Source: an uncultured Dokdonia sp. (GTDB lineage Bacteria > Bacteroidota > Bacteroidia > Flavobacteriales > Flavobacteriaceae). From it: DNA of 41,800 nucleotides. The translations under genes and the position numbers were made by a program. The stretch lies in the NCBI GenBank assembly GCA_913060645.1, contig CAJXSW010000012.1, positions 1 to 41,800 on the forward strand. Reading direction: 5' to 3'. How positions within the stretch are numbered: the first letter of the stretch is position 1; every line of letters starts with the position of its first letter. The notes under the pieces are model-generated. The model was not told where the DNA came from. It worked only from the letters and a program-made list of their open reading frames with translations, and did not search any database. Below are positions 33,998-41,800 of the stretch, in pieces.

Positions 33998-34037
33998 GCT
34001 AATTTTAATGTCCAACGGAACGTAAACTATTACAAAA

Positions 34038-34868
34038 ATGGCAAACAACATCGAAATAAAAGAATTGCTTGATGCAGGTGTACACTTTGGACACCTCACA
34101 AGAAGATGGGATCCTAACATGGCACCGTATATCTATATGGAACGCAATGGGATACACATCATCAATCTTTATAAAACTGCAGCAAAGATAGAAGAGACTT
34201 GCGAGGCTCTTCAAAAGATTGCTGCTTCTGGTAGAAAAATACTTTTTGTAGCTACCAAAAAACAAGCTAAAGATATCGTAGCTGAAAAAGCTCGTAACGC
34301 AAACATGCCTTACATCACAGAAAGATGGCCTGGTGGAATGCTTACGAACTTTGTTACAATCCGTAAAGCGATTAAGAAAATGCAAACAATCGACCAGATG
34401 AAAAAAGATGGTCGTTTTGATACACTTTCTAAGAAAGAAAAATTACAAACAGACCGTTTACGTGCAAAACTTGATAAGAACTTAGGTTCTATTGCAGATA
34501 TGACACGTCTTCCAGGAGCACTATTTGTAGTAGATATCAAGCGTGAGCATATCGCGATTAAAGAAGCTCAAAAATTAAACATTCCAATTTTTGCAATGGT
34601 GGATACTAACTCTGACCCACGTCAAGTTGATTATCTTATCCCTGCAAATGATGATGCTTCTAAATCTATCGATAAAATCGTAGGTTTTGTTTCTGAAGCT
34701 GTTAGTGCTGGACTTGCAGATCGCAAAGCTGGTAAAGACGCAGAAAAAGAAGGTGATGATTCTCCAAAGGCTGAAAAGAAAGCTAAAAAAGCAGACGCTC
34801 CAAAGGCAAAAGCTCCTAAAGCTGAGGCTGCAAAAGCACCTGTAGCGGCTAGCGAAGAAGAAGAATAA
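34038..34868 (+). CDS. rpsB: 30S ribosomal protein S2
   Basis: The 276-residue S2 has the conserved Leu-Leu-Asp-Ala-Gly-Val-His-Phe-Gly-His, Arg-Trp-Pro-Gly-Gly-Met-Leu-Thr-Asn and Pro-Gly-Ala-Leu-Phe-Val-Val-Asp motifs. The last 45 or so residues are a low-complexity Lys/Ala/Glu tail (Pro-Lys-Ala-Glu-Lys-Lys-Ala-Lys-Lys) beyond the core fold. It is followed by tsf; a hairpin terminator between them may give higher S2 than EF-Ts expression. Confidence 0.98.
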   Translation: MANNIEIKELLDAGVHFGHLTRRWDPNMAPYIYMERNGIHIINLYKTAAKIEETCEALQKIAASGRKILFVATKKQAKDIVAEKARNANMPYITERWPGGMLTNFVTIRKAIKKMQTIDQMKKDGRFDTLSKKEKLQTDRLRAKLDKNLGSIADMTRLPGALFVVDIKREHIAIKEAQKLNIPIFAMVDTNSDPRQVDYLIPANDDASKSIDKIVGFVSEAVSAGLADRKAGKDAEKEGDDSPKAEKKAKKADAPKAKAPKAEAAKAPVAASEEEE

Positions 34869-34887
34869 TAACTATTTGATAATACTT

Positions 34888-34937
34888 AAAAGTCGTCTAC
34901 TTCTTTTCTTTGTTGAAAACGAATAGACGACTTTTTT
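34888..34937 (+). terminator. Terminator/attenuator between rpsB and tsf
   Basis: AAAAGTCGTCTA (34888-34899) pairs with TAGACGACTTTT (34924-34935) plus more T. The 24-nt loop contains a further TTTTC/GAAAA pair. Confidence 0.85.
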
Positions 34938-34959
34938 CAATTTTAAAACCTTATATATC

Positions 34960-35925
34960 ATGGCAAACATTACCGCCGCAGACGTAAAGAAATTAAGAGA
35001 AGCTACTGGAGCTGGAATGATGGACTGTAAAAAGGCCCTTGTTGAAGCAGAAGGTAACTTTGACGATGCAATCACTGTACTACGCAAAAAAGGACAGAAA
35101 GTTGCAGAAAAGAGAGCAGATAGAGATTCTTCTGAAGGTGTAGTTATTGCAAAAATTAATGCAGATAACACACGCGGAGTTGTTGTATCACTTAACTGTG
35201 AGACTGACTTTGTGACAAAGAATGATTCTTTTATTGAGCTAGCAAACAAAATGGGAGATATCGCATTAAGCGTAAACTCTAAAGAAGAAATGCTTGCTGC
35301 AGATTTTGACGGAATGACGGTTACAGAAAAGCTTATTGAGCAAACTGGTGTCATAGGTGAGAAAATCGAAATAGGAGGTTATGAGACATTAGAAGCTCCT
35401 TTTGTAGGTTCTTATGTACATGGTAACAAAATAGGTGCCCTAGTAGGTCTTAGCACTGCTACAGATAATGCTGAGGAGGTTGCAAAGAGTGTATCTATGC
35501 AAGTAGCATCTATGGGAGCAAATACGCTTTCTTACAAAGATTTTGACGCTGCATTTGTAGCATCAGAAACTGAGGCACGTATTGCTGCTATCGAAAAGGA
35601 CAATATCGAGCTAGGCCGTCTTGGGAAGACTCTTAAGAACGTTCCTTCTTACATCTCTATGTCACAACTTACTGAAGAAGTAATGGCACAAGCAGAAGCA
35701 GATATTAAAGAACAATTGAAAGCAGAAGGTAAGCCAGAAAAAATCTGGGATAACATTGTACCTGGTAAAGTTGCTCGTTTTGTTGCAGACAACACGACTC
35801 TTGATCACGAGCAAGCGTTACTTGACCAACGTTTTATTATGGATGAAAGCCAGAACGTAGCAGAATTTGTTGCTTCAAAAGGTGATGCATCTGTAGTAGC
35901 TTTTAAAAGAGTTTCTCTAGCGTAA
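34960..35925 (+). CDS. tsf: Translation elongation factor Ts
   Basis: EF-Ts is the nucleotide-exchange factor for EF-Tu. The 321-residue protein has the N-terminal UBA-like domain (Val-Lys-Lys-Leu-Arg-Glu-Ala-Thr-Gly-Ala-Gly-Met-Met-Asp-Cys-Lys) and the EF-Tu-contacting Thr-Asp-Phe-Val (82-85). The dimerisation/core domains follow, with His-Gly-Asn-Lys-Ile-Gly and a late Phe-Val-Ala-Asp segment. Length and order are normal. Confidence 0.98.
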   Translation: MANITAADVKKLREATGAGMMDCKKALVEAEGNFDDAITVLRKKGQKVAEKRADRDSSEGVVIAKINADNTRGVVVSLNCETDFVTKNDSFIELANKMGDIALSVNSKEEMLAADFDGMTVTEKLIEQTGVIGEKIEIGGYETLEAPFVGSYVHGNKIGALVGLSTATDNAEEVAKSVSMQVASMGANTLSYKDFDAAFVASETEARIAAIEKDNIELGRLGKTLKNVPSYISMSQLTEEVMAQAEADIKEQLKAEGKPEKIWDNIVPGKVARFVADNTTLDHEQALLDQRFIMDESQNVAEFVASKGDASVVAFKRVSLA

Positions 35926-35950
35926 TCGCTTTACAAACTTTATTGATATT

Positions 35951-35981
35951 AAAAACGCCTCCATCTGGAGGCGTTTTTTTG
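35951..35981 (+). terminator. Terminator after tsf
   Basis: A perfect 12-bp stem AAAAACGCCTCC/GGAGGCGTTTTT, loop ATCT, followed by more T. The A-run also suits the convergent gene at 36001. Confidence 0.93.
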
Positions 35982-36000
35982 TTTAGTTCTTTAAAGAGGC

Positions 36001-36513
36001 CTACGAAATATACTGATCCATTATCGATACAGACACCTCTTTACTTCTACTTATGGCGATACCATTAAGTTCATTAGTGAGTACAAACATTGCTTTGAGT
36101 TCAAGAGCATAGCCATCTTTTTCATCTCGCATGGCTTCAAGAACCTTATTACTTACAAGTAAATTACCTGGAGCTAAAGAGCCTGGGTCTTTTTGTAATT
36201 GGAATTTAAAACGGGCGGTAACATTACCATTACTTGCCTTATAACTCTTACCAAGCTTGTTATAAATCATATCATCCTCGTTAGAGTAAGCGTCTTTTAC
36301 TTGCTCAACGTCTAGTTGACAATGCAACTCATTAATGAGCGGCATCATAATATCCTCCTCTCCATCTACGTCGTAAACAAACCCTTGTACGTAATAGACA
36401 ACATCGAGTTGTTTATCTAAATTACTGAAAACAATATCTGTTTTAATTTCTATATCAATACCGCTTGATGCGTTACCAATAACTTTTAATGATGTAGCTT
36501 GTAGTTTTGCCAT
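36001..36513 (-). CDS. Hypothetical cytoplasmic protein between tsf and pyrH
   Basis: The 170-residue acidic protein has no signal peptide or membrane helix. Predicted strands alternate with charged loops: Val-Val-Tyr-Tyr-Val-Gln-Gly-Phe-Val-Tyr-Asp-Val-Asp-Gly-Glu-Glu-Asp in the first half, and Val-Thr-Ala-Arg-Phe-Lys-Phe-Gln-Leu and Leu-Glu-Leu-Lys-Ala-Met-Phe-Val-Leu-Thr later. It looks like one beta-sandwich-like domain. I do not recognise a family. It runs against the strand of the translation genes on both sides, and its own coding style matches the neighbours, so it is probably a real gene. Confidence 0.75.
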   Translation of the reverse strand: MAKLQATSLKVIGNASSGIDIEIKTDIVFSNLDKQLDVVYYVQGFVYDVDGEEDIMMPLINELHCQLDVEQVKDAYSNEDDMIYNKLGKSYKASNGNVTARFKFQLQKDPGSLAPGNLLVSNKVLEAMRDEKDGYALELKAMFVLTNELNGIAISRSKEVSVSIMDQYIS

Positions 36514-36710
36514 TGTATGTTGTTTTTATGATTACTACCCCAAAATTATAACGAGACACATACAATTCAATATCACTCCACCCTTAAAACATAACGTTAA
36601 AACACTTATTACCAATACCTTAAAACCCCTCTAAAATCCCATAAACACATTGAACATTCGGTCTTTATCAAGTTAATTGACCTTAAGAAGATCTCTGTTT
36701 TATAAAAGTC

Positions 36711-36726
36711 CGCTTTCGCGAAAGCG
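36711..36726. repeat. Palindromic repeat copy 13
   Basis: A perfect 16-bp palindrome in the divergent gap before pyrH, 45 bp upstream of the pyrH -7 box, a position suited to an activator or roadblock site. Confidence 0.95.
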
Positions 36727-36771
36727 TGAAAAACCATTGCCACACATTTTTAAATCATTCTGTTTAAATAG

Positions 36772-36779
36772 TATATTTG
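36772..36779 (+). promoter_or_regulatory. -7 box for pyrH-frr
   Basis: TATATTTG matches TAnnTTTG and ends 16 bp before the pyrH ATG. Confidence 0.65.
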
Positions 36780-36795
36780 CATAACTACACAGACT

Positions 36796-37500
36796 ATGAA
36801 ATATAAAAGAATATTACTTAAACTTTCTGGTGAGGCCTTAATGGGAGATCGCCAGTACGGAATAGATCCTAACCGTCTTGCAGAATATGCAGAAGACATT
36901 AAAGCAGTAACAGAAAAAGGTGTTGAAGTTGCTATTGTTATAGGTGGCGGAAATATCTTTAGAGGTGTAGCGGGAGCTAGTAAAGGAATGGATCGCGTAC
37001 AAAGTGATCACATGGGAATGCTTGCCACTGTAATAAACGGTCTTGCACTTCAAGACGCACTAGAACAAGCAAACGTAAAAACAAGATTGCAAACAGCTAT
37101 TAAAATTAATGAAGTGGCTGAGCCTTTTATACGCCGTAAAGCAATGGCACATCTCAATAAAGGACGTGTGGTTATCTTTGGTGGAGGTACAGGTAATCCT
37201 TACTTTACTACAGACTCTGCTGCGGTATTGAGAGCAATCGAGATAGAGGCAGATGTTATTTTAAAAGGAACGAGAGTAGATGGTATTTACAACTCGGATC
37301 CTGAGAAAAATACAGATGCTATTAAGTATGATCATATCTCTTTTGACGATGTGCTACGCAAAGGATTAAAGGTGATGGACACTACGGCTTTTACATTAAG
37401 TCAAGAAAATGAGTTACCTATTATTGTTTTTGATATGAATACTCGTGGCAACTTGATGAAAGTGGTCTCTGGTGACGCTATAGGTACTACCGTAAACTAA
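36796..37500 (+). CDS. pyrH: UMP kinase
   Basis: PyrH phosphorylates UMP to UDP. The 234-residue amino-acid-kinase-fold protein has Lys-Leu-Ser-Gly-Glu-Ala-Leu-Met-Gly, Ile-Gly-Gly-Gly-Asn-Ile-Phe-Arg-Gly, Asp-His-Met-Gly-Met-Leu-Ala-Thr-Val and [11 protein letters not shown], all typical of the bacterial enzyme. It is followed 53 bp later by frr, a conserved pair. Confidence 0.98.
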   Translation: MKYKRILLKLSGEALMGDRQYGIDPNRLAEYAEDIKAVTEKGVEVAIVIGGGNIFRGVAGASKGMDRVQSDHMGMLATVINGLALQDALEQANVKTRLQTAIKINEVAEPFIRRKAMAHLNKGRVVIFGGGTGNPYFTTDSAAVLRAIEIEADVILKGTRVDGIYNSDPEKNTDAIKYDHISFDDVLRKGLKVMDTTAFTLSQENELPIIVFDMNTRGNLMKVVSGDAIGTTVN

Positions 37501-37553
37501 TACCAAGAGAATTGGCTCAATTTTTGTAAACTTGCTATCATAATTATATTACC

Positions 37554-38111
37554 ATGAACGAAGATTTAAAATTTATAATAGATACTGCCAAAGAAGCAAT
37601 GGACGATGCCATTGTACACTTAGCAAAACGATTACTTACTATACGTGCTGGAAAAGCAAGCCCGGCAATGCTACAAGGTTTAATGGTTAACTATTACGGA
37701 AGCCCTACTCCTTTGAGTCAAGTGGCAAATGTAAACACTCCAGATGGTCGTACGATTACTGTACAACCATGGGAAAAAAGCCTTATGCAAGAGATTGAAA
37801 AGGCTATTATAAATGCAAACCTAGGCTTTAACCCAATGAATAACGGGGAAAACATTATCATTAATGTACCGCCACTTACAGAGGAAAGACGTAAAGATCT
37901 TGTAAAACAAGCGCGTGCAGAGGCAGAAGACTCAAAAGTAGGTGTGCGTAATGATCGCAAAAACGCAAATAATGATATCAAAAAAGTAGATGACGCATCT
38001 GATGATGAAAAGGCAAATGCAGAAGTAGATATCCAGAAGCTTACTGATATTCATATCAAGAAAATAGAAGACGTTCTTAGCAAGAAAGAAGCTGAGATTA
38101 TGACTGTATAA
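37554..38111 (+). CDS. frr: Ribosome recycling factor
   Basis: RRF splits post-termination ribosomes with EF-G. The 185-residue protein has the tRNA-mimic layout: a long helical domain I with Ile-Arg-Ala-Gly-Lys-Ala-Ser-Pro and a small domain II with Tyr-Tyr-Gly-Ser-Pro-Thr-Pro-Leu. The signatures Pro-Pro-Leu-Thr-Glu-Glu-Arg-Arg and Val-Arg-Asn-Asp-Arg-Lys-Asn-Ala-Asn are also present. Closed by a strong terminator. Confidence 0.98.
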   Translation: MNEDLKFIIDTAKEAMDDAIVHLAKRLLTIRAGKASPAMLQGLMVNYYGSPTPLSQVANVNTPDGRTITVQPWEKSLMQEIEKAIINANLGFNPMNNGENIIINVPPLTEERRKDLVKQARAEAEDSKVGVRNDRKNANNDIKKVDDASDDEKANAEVDIQKLTDIHIKKIEDVLSKKEAEIMTV

Positions 38112-38134
38112 TAGTACAGACGTTAAACAATTAT

Positions 38135-38162
38135 AAAAAAGCGACCACATGGTCGCTTTTTT
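38135..38162 (+). terminator. Terminator after frr
   Basis: A perfect 12-bp stem AAAAAAGCGACC/GGTCGCTTTTTT with an ACAT loop, ending 27 bp before the next gene. Confidence 0.93.
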
Positions 38163-38188
38163 GATACATTTACCTTTCAACCTACTCT

Positions 38189-40309
38189 ATGCGTCAGTTT
38201 ATAATTGTCTATCTCTTATGCTTAAGTTTTACTGCGATAGCTCAGAATGAGCCAGACGTGCAGCGCATTATCAATCAAGCAATTGAAAATAAAGTTAAGA
38301 ACGACCCGAGAGAGGTACTCGCTTCTTATACATATGACGTTTATGAGAAAACGGTTATTACAGACAGCCTTAATGGGAGTACGCATAACTTCTTTTCTGA
38401 GAAAGTAAGCCAACTTCAATTTACAGAGGATCACCAGTTTTCGGAGAATATTATTGGATATCAGCTTGCTGGTTTTAAGAATCCGCGATATGAGGTGTTT
38501 GCTGTAAATGTGCAATCAAGATCATTTTATGATGATGACTTTGTAATTTTCAATAATCGATATGCGGGAATTCTCTCAACAAGAGGAATGCGCAATTATA
38601 ACTACAGTATAACTTCTAGTGGTGTAAATGGAGATTACCAAGTAAGTTTTAGCCCTAAAAAACCTAAGAAAATCCCAGGGCTTACTGGGACAATGACCTT
38701 AGATAAAAACACACTCGCTATAAAAGGCGTGCAAGTGCGTATTACAGATAAGCTTAACATTATTCTTAATCAAGAGTACACCTACATAGAAGACGCAAAC
38801 ATTTATTTACCGCAGCAGCGAGAATTATTTCTAGATAAAGGAAGTGAAGATCGCAAGCTTTCTTTCTTTAAAGGGCGTATCTCTATAGGTACTATAGAAA
38901 ACGAAGTGCTGGAAGATATGGTTACTCGTAAGTTTCTTGTAGCTACTACAAGAATGAGTAATTACAATGTGAACAAGGAGGTTACCATTCCAGATTCTAA
39001 GTATGCGATTACTTTTAAGGAAGGTGCAAGCGAGCAACCAGAATCATTCTGGCAAAACTATCGCACGACACCATTATCTAGTAAAGATGAACGCAGTTTC
39101 TCAGAACTAGAGCGTATTGTAAATGCCGAAAACATAGAACGTAGACTAGGGACTACTAATAATTTTAGTATTGGTTATTTTAGTTTTGATGCCTTCGATT
39201 TTGACCTTACATACCCTGTAAAATTTAATAATTATGAGGGTTTGAGACTTGGCCTTGGCGGAGTGACTAATGAGTCTTTCTCTAAGCGTTTCCGTATAGA
39301 AGGCTATGCTGCTTATGGATTTAAAGACCAAGATATCAAGTATGGTATAGGTGCTGGTTATCTTCTCGATCCAGACAAGGGAGCATGGATTTCTGGAACG
39401 TACAACAGTGACCTAGAAGAAGTAGGTAATTATGCATACTTAACAGATCGCCGTGTGTATTCCCTCTTTGAACCACGCCTAGTAAACATCACACAGTTTT
39501 ACAAACATCGTACTACTCGTTTAAATCTTGAGTACAGACTTACACCACAATTACTTTCTGAGTTACAAATTGCTCATAGACGTCTAGATCAGACAACGCC
39601 TTACCGCTATAATAACGATGGGAACATCATACGTAATTATGACATTTCTGAAGCAACAGCCTCTTTCCGCTGGAGTCCATCTAATAAATATTTAAAAACA
39701 GAAAATGATATTGTCCCTGTTTATGAGGGCTACCCTATAATTTCTGGTCAGGTATCTCAAGCTATTGATGGTCTAGGAGGAGACCTTGCATTTACAAAAC
39801 TTGCCGCCAAAGTTTTTTACAGAGTAGACAGACTCAACAAATCTGCTACGGAGTTTCTGGTAGAAGGAAATGTTGGTTTTGGAGATTTACCTATCACCCT
39901 CCTATTCCACGCATTTCCTAATGCACCTACTAAGGAAACTATACTTCAGCGTTTTTCGGTGGCTGGAGTTAATAGTTTTGAGACTATGTTTTTTGGTGAA
40001 TTCTTTTCAGACAAGCTGCTTACTGCTCAGGTAAAACATAGACTGGCGCCATTTAATATCTCTAAGAGTTTTAAACCAGAATTGGTTTTTATAAGCCGTT
40101 TTGCCATAGGAGATATAAGTAACCCAGAAGATCATCTCGATATCGGAGAATTTGGCTCGCTTAGTAAAGGATATACAGAAACTGGTTTTGAACTTAACAA
40201 GCTGCTTTTTGGCTTTGGGACGAGTCTCACCTACCGTTATGGGGCTTACCATTTACCTAACTGGGGAGATAACATTGCATTTAAGTTTACATTCAATCTC
40301 AAACTGTAG
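38189..40309 (+). CDS. DUF5686 outer-membrane protein
   Basis: The 706-residue protein has a signal peptide (about 1-18, ending Ala-Ile-Ala-Gln), then Ile-Ile-Asn-Gln-Ala-Ile-Glu-Asn-Lys, typical of the region where DUF5686 begins. A periplasmic part follows (about 20-310). The C-terminal half (about 320-706) is a barrel-like array with Arg-Leu-Gly-Thr-Thr-Asn and Tyr-Gly-Ile-Gly-Ala-Gly-Tyr and a last strand of alternating aromatics (Ala-Phe-Lys-Phe-Thr-Phe-Asn-Leu-Lys-Leu). Many relatives carry an N-terminal CarboxypepD_reg domain that is absent here, which accounts for the shorter length. The function is unknown; the setting next to an RND-type gene suggests envelope transport. Confidence 0.87.
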   Translation: MRQFIIVYLLCLSFTAIAQNEPDVQRIINQAIENKVKNDPREVLASYTYDVYEKTVITDSLNGSTHNFFSEKVSQLQFTEDHQFSENIIGYQLAGFKNPRYEVFAVNVQSRSFYDDDFVIFNNRYAGILSTRGMRNYNYSITSSGVNGDYQVSFSPKKPKKIPGLTGTMTLDKNTLAIKGVQVRITDKLNIILNQEYTYIEDANIYLPQQRELFLDKGSEDRKLSFFKGRISIGTIENEVLEDMVTRKFLVATTRMSNYNVNKEVTIPDSKYAITFKEGASEQPESFWQNYRTTPLSSKDERSFSELERIVNAENIERRLGTTNNFSIGYFSFDAFDFDLTYPVKFNNYEGLRLGLGGVTNESFSKRFRIEGYAAYGFKDQDIKYGIGAGYLLDPDKGAWISGTYNSDLEEVGNYAYLTDRRVYSLFEPRLVNITQFYKHRTTRLNLEYRLTPQLLSELQIAHRRLDQTTPYRYNNDGNIIRNYDISEATASFRWSPSNKYLKTENDIVPVYEGYPIISGQVSQAIDGLGGDLAFTKLAAKVFYRVDRLNKSATEFLVEGNVGFGDLPITLLFHAFPNAPTKETILQRFSVAGVNSFETMFFGEFFSDKLLTAQVKHRLAPFNISKSFKPELVFISRFAIGDISNPEDHLDIGEFGSLSKGYTETGFELNKLLFGFGTSLTYRYGAYHLPNWGDNIAFKFTFNLKL

Positions 40310-40359
40310 TAAACCCATCGTAACCTCATTCAATCTACTGAACTTAGGTTAATTTATTA

Positions 40360-40375
40360 CGCTTTCGCGAAAGCG
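40360..40375. repeat. Palindromic repeat copy 14
   Basis: A perfect 16-bp palindrome between the DUF5686 gene and the RND gene, 58 bp upstream of the RND -7 box. Confidence 0.95.
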
Positions 40376-40433
40376 CAACCCCTACCACCTACAAGCCTTT
40401 TTCAATTTGCCCTCATATCTGCATCCAAAAGAA

Positions 40434-40441
40434 TATCTTTG
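40434..40441 (+). promoter_or_regulatory. -7 box for the RND/MMPL gene
   Basis: TATCTTTG matches TAnnTTTG, 18 bp before the ATG. Confidence 0.6.
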
Positions 40442-40459
40442 CGGTGCTAAAACAAGTCA

Positions 40460-41753
40460 ATGGCAAAATTTCTGAGTAAAGGTTTTTGGGAGTCTGTAGC
40501 GAGTTTAATACTACGCAATCGTCCTTTGATTCTCATTCTTATTGTGGGTTTCACCATTTTCTTAGGTTTTCAATGGCGCAATATGCGCTTTACCTATACA
40601 GAGGCAAACTTACTTCCTGACGACCATGAAGTAAATCTAGAATACCAGAATTTTAAAGATAAATTTGGTGAAGAGGGAAACCTCATCGTGTTAGGAATAC
40701 AAGACGAACGTCTCTTTACACCTGAAGTGCTCACTGCTTGGAATGCCCTATCTACAAAGATTGCAAAGGCAGATGCTGTTGCATTATCCCTTTCTCTTAA
40801 AGATCTCAAGATATTAGATAAACAAGAAAATCCGCAGCGATTTGATCTTGTTCCCTTCATGACAGATAGCACGCTCACTGCCGAAAGTGCTGCTAGTTAT
40901 AGAAAATTACTCTTTGATGATTTACCATTTTATGAAAATCTGATTTACAATAAAGAGACAGGTACTGTGCGCTCTGCAGTGTATCTTAAGAAAGATTTAA
41001 TCAACACCCCAGCGCGTTTAGACTTTGTAGTAAATGATCTTATGCCGGCTATCGCGAGTTTTGAAAAAGACTACGATATCGATGTACGCACCAGTGGGAT
41101 GCCATACATACGAACGCTCAATGCTCAAAATATTATTGATGAGATTGGCATATTTGTAGGTGCAGCATTGCTAGTTACTTCTTTTATATTCTTCTTTTTC
41201 TTTAGATCATACAGAGCAACTTTTATCTCTATGATTACGGTAATCATAGGTGTGATGTGGGCTTTTGGATTTCTAGGATTACTAGGATATGAGATCACAG
41301 TACTTACAGCTATTATCCCTCCGCTTATTATTGTGATTGGGATTCCTAATTGTATTTTCTTAATTAATAAATACCAGCAAGAATATAAAAATCACGGCAA
41401 CCAAGTAAAGGCATTACAGCGTGTTATTACCAAAGTAGGTAATGCGACCTTGATGACTAACATTACCACGGCATCTGGATTTGCAACTTTTATTCTTACT
41501 GAGAGTTCGCTACTAAGCGAGTTTGGTGTTGTCGCAAGTATCAATATCATTGCTATATTTTTACTTAGCTTACTTATCATTCCTATCATTTACAGTTACA
41601 TGTCGCCTCCTAAGGAGAAGCACCTTAAACACCTAGGTAAAACTTGGATAGAAGGGTTTGTAAACTGGATGGAGCGCATGGTACGTACAAGACGTACTGC
41701 AATTTATGGATCAAGTGTATTATTACTTGCACTGAGTATTATAGGTATATATC
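40460..41753 (+). CDS. RND/MMPL-family exporter, 3'-truncated at contig end
   Basis: An open frame runs from an ATG at 40460 into the adapter at 41754, leaving about 431 codons and no stop. The N-terminus has one helix (Pro-Leu-Ile-Leu-Ile-Leu-Ile-Val-Gly-Phe) and a periplasmic domain with Tyr-Thr-Glu-Ala-Asn-Leu-Leu-Pro-Asp-Asp, both typical of MMPL/RND proteins. A helix bundle from about residue 230 includes Ile-Pro-Pro-Leu-Ile-Ile-Val-Ile-Gly-Ile-Pro-Asn and Thr-Asn-Ile-Thr-Thr-Ala-Ser-Gly-Phe-Ala, the sterol-sensing-domain-like part. The missing second half would repeat this layout. The substrate is unknown; hydrophobic lipids are likely for this subfamily. Confidence 0.93.
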
Positions 41754-41800
41754 CTGTCTCTTATACACATCTCCGAGCCCACGAGACGGACTCCTATCTC
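41754..41800 (+). other. Illumina Nextera i7-side adapter (not genomic)
   Basis: Mosaic-end CTGTCTCTTATACACATCT (41754-41772) is followed by CCGAGCCCACGAGAC, an 8-base block GGACTCCT (41788-41795) that matches a Nextera i7 index, and the start of the P7 tail (ATCTC). The exporter gene is cut here by library construction, not by biology. Confidence 0.98.

Noticed and set aside
34872-35354. 160-codon open frame on the minus strand
   Set aside because: Antisense to tsf, crossing the rpsB-tsf terminator; no independent support.
1359-40375. Palindrome copies as a CRISPR array or REP elements
   Set aside because: They are about 3 kb apart, have no spacers of constant length, and have no flanking unit beyond the palindrome itself except in the one duplicated case at 26088/28978.
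1359-40375. Palindrome as a ParB (parS) or Noc site
   Set aside because: It shares the TTTC...GAAA look with these sites, but the central bases and register differ, and parS sites are few and near the origin, not one per 3 kb.
1-41800. Tn5/IS50 mosaic ends flanking the window, suggesting a transposon
   Set aside because: The ends are joined to Nextera primer and index sequence, so they are library adapters.

Overview
The window is one assembled contig of an AT-rich bacterial chromosome, capped at both ends by Illumina Nextera adapter sequence (1-47 and 41754-41800). Only about 48-41753 is genomic. The gene content points to a member of the Bacteroidota, class Flavobacteriia, probably a marine Flavobacteriaceae. 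The evidence is the type IX secretion sorting domain, the DUF5916, DUF5686 and CarboxypepD_reg/beta-barrel outer-membrane families, a PID-CTERM-like small protein, the L13-S9-S2-EF-Ts gene order, and repeated TAnnTTTG -7 promoter boxes just upstream of starts. A Dokdonia-like genus is possible from the overall look, but this is only an impression.

Layout. 48-1900: a 3' gene fragment, an LpxR-type outer-membrane deacylase and a DinB-fold protein. 1941-7015, minus strand: the fatty-acid block accC, accB, fabH, then rpmF, a DUF177 (YceD) gene and pdxA. 7075-11421: riboflavin synthase, a PID-CTERM-like peptide, a tRNA with a CAU anticodon, methylmalonyl-CoA epimerase, rbfA with an FtsX/LolE-type permease, and a tRNA-dihydrouridine synthase. 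11663-16780: a TonB-receptor-like beta-barrel protein, lepA and cutC. 16881-21687: a glycoprotein-catabolic run of GH92 mannosidase lipoprotein, mercaptopyruvate-type sulfurtransferase and Tat-targeted glycosylasparaginase. 21688-22496: an 800-bp gene-free stretch with a strongly structured candidate RNA. 22497-32694: polA, then an accessory surface-protein region (lipoprotein, LRR/Ig T9SS cargo, an exported repeat protein, DUF5916). 32986-38111: a translation block (rplM, rpsI, rpsB, tsf, a hypothetical gene, pyrH, frr). 38189-end: a DUF5686 outer-membrane protein and a truncated RND/MMPL exporter.

The most striking feature is a perfect palindrome, CGCTTTCGCGAAAGCG (core GCTTTCGCGAAAGC). It occurs 14 times, averages one per 3.0 kb, and is spaced more evenly than random sites would be. 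Ten copies are intergenic, often next to a promoter. The four copies inside genes are all read in one frame and encode Ala-Phe-Ala-Lys-Ala. Two other features stand out: a structured element at 21888-22042 with two competing pairing partners, and a palindrome-plus-terminator unit duplicated on both sides of the LRR gene.

Three gene starts are set downstream of the longest open frame (DUF177, rbfA, polA) because promoter boxes, the palindrome or family N-termini exclude the longer versions. All calls come from reading the sequence; no database search was run.
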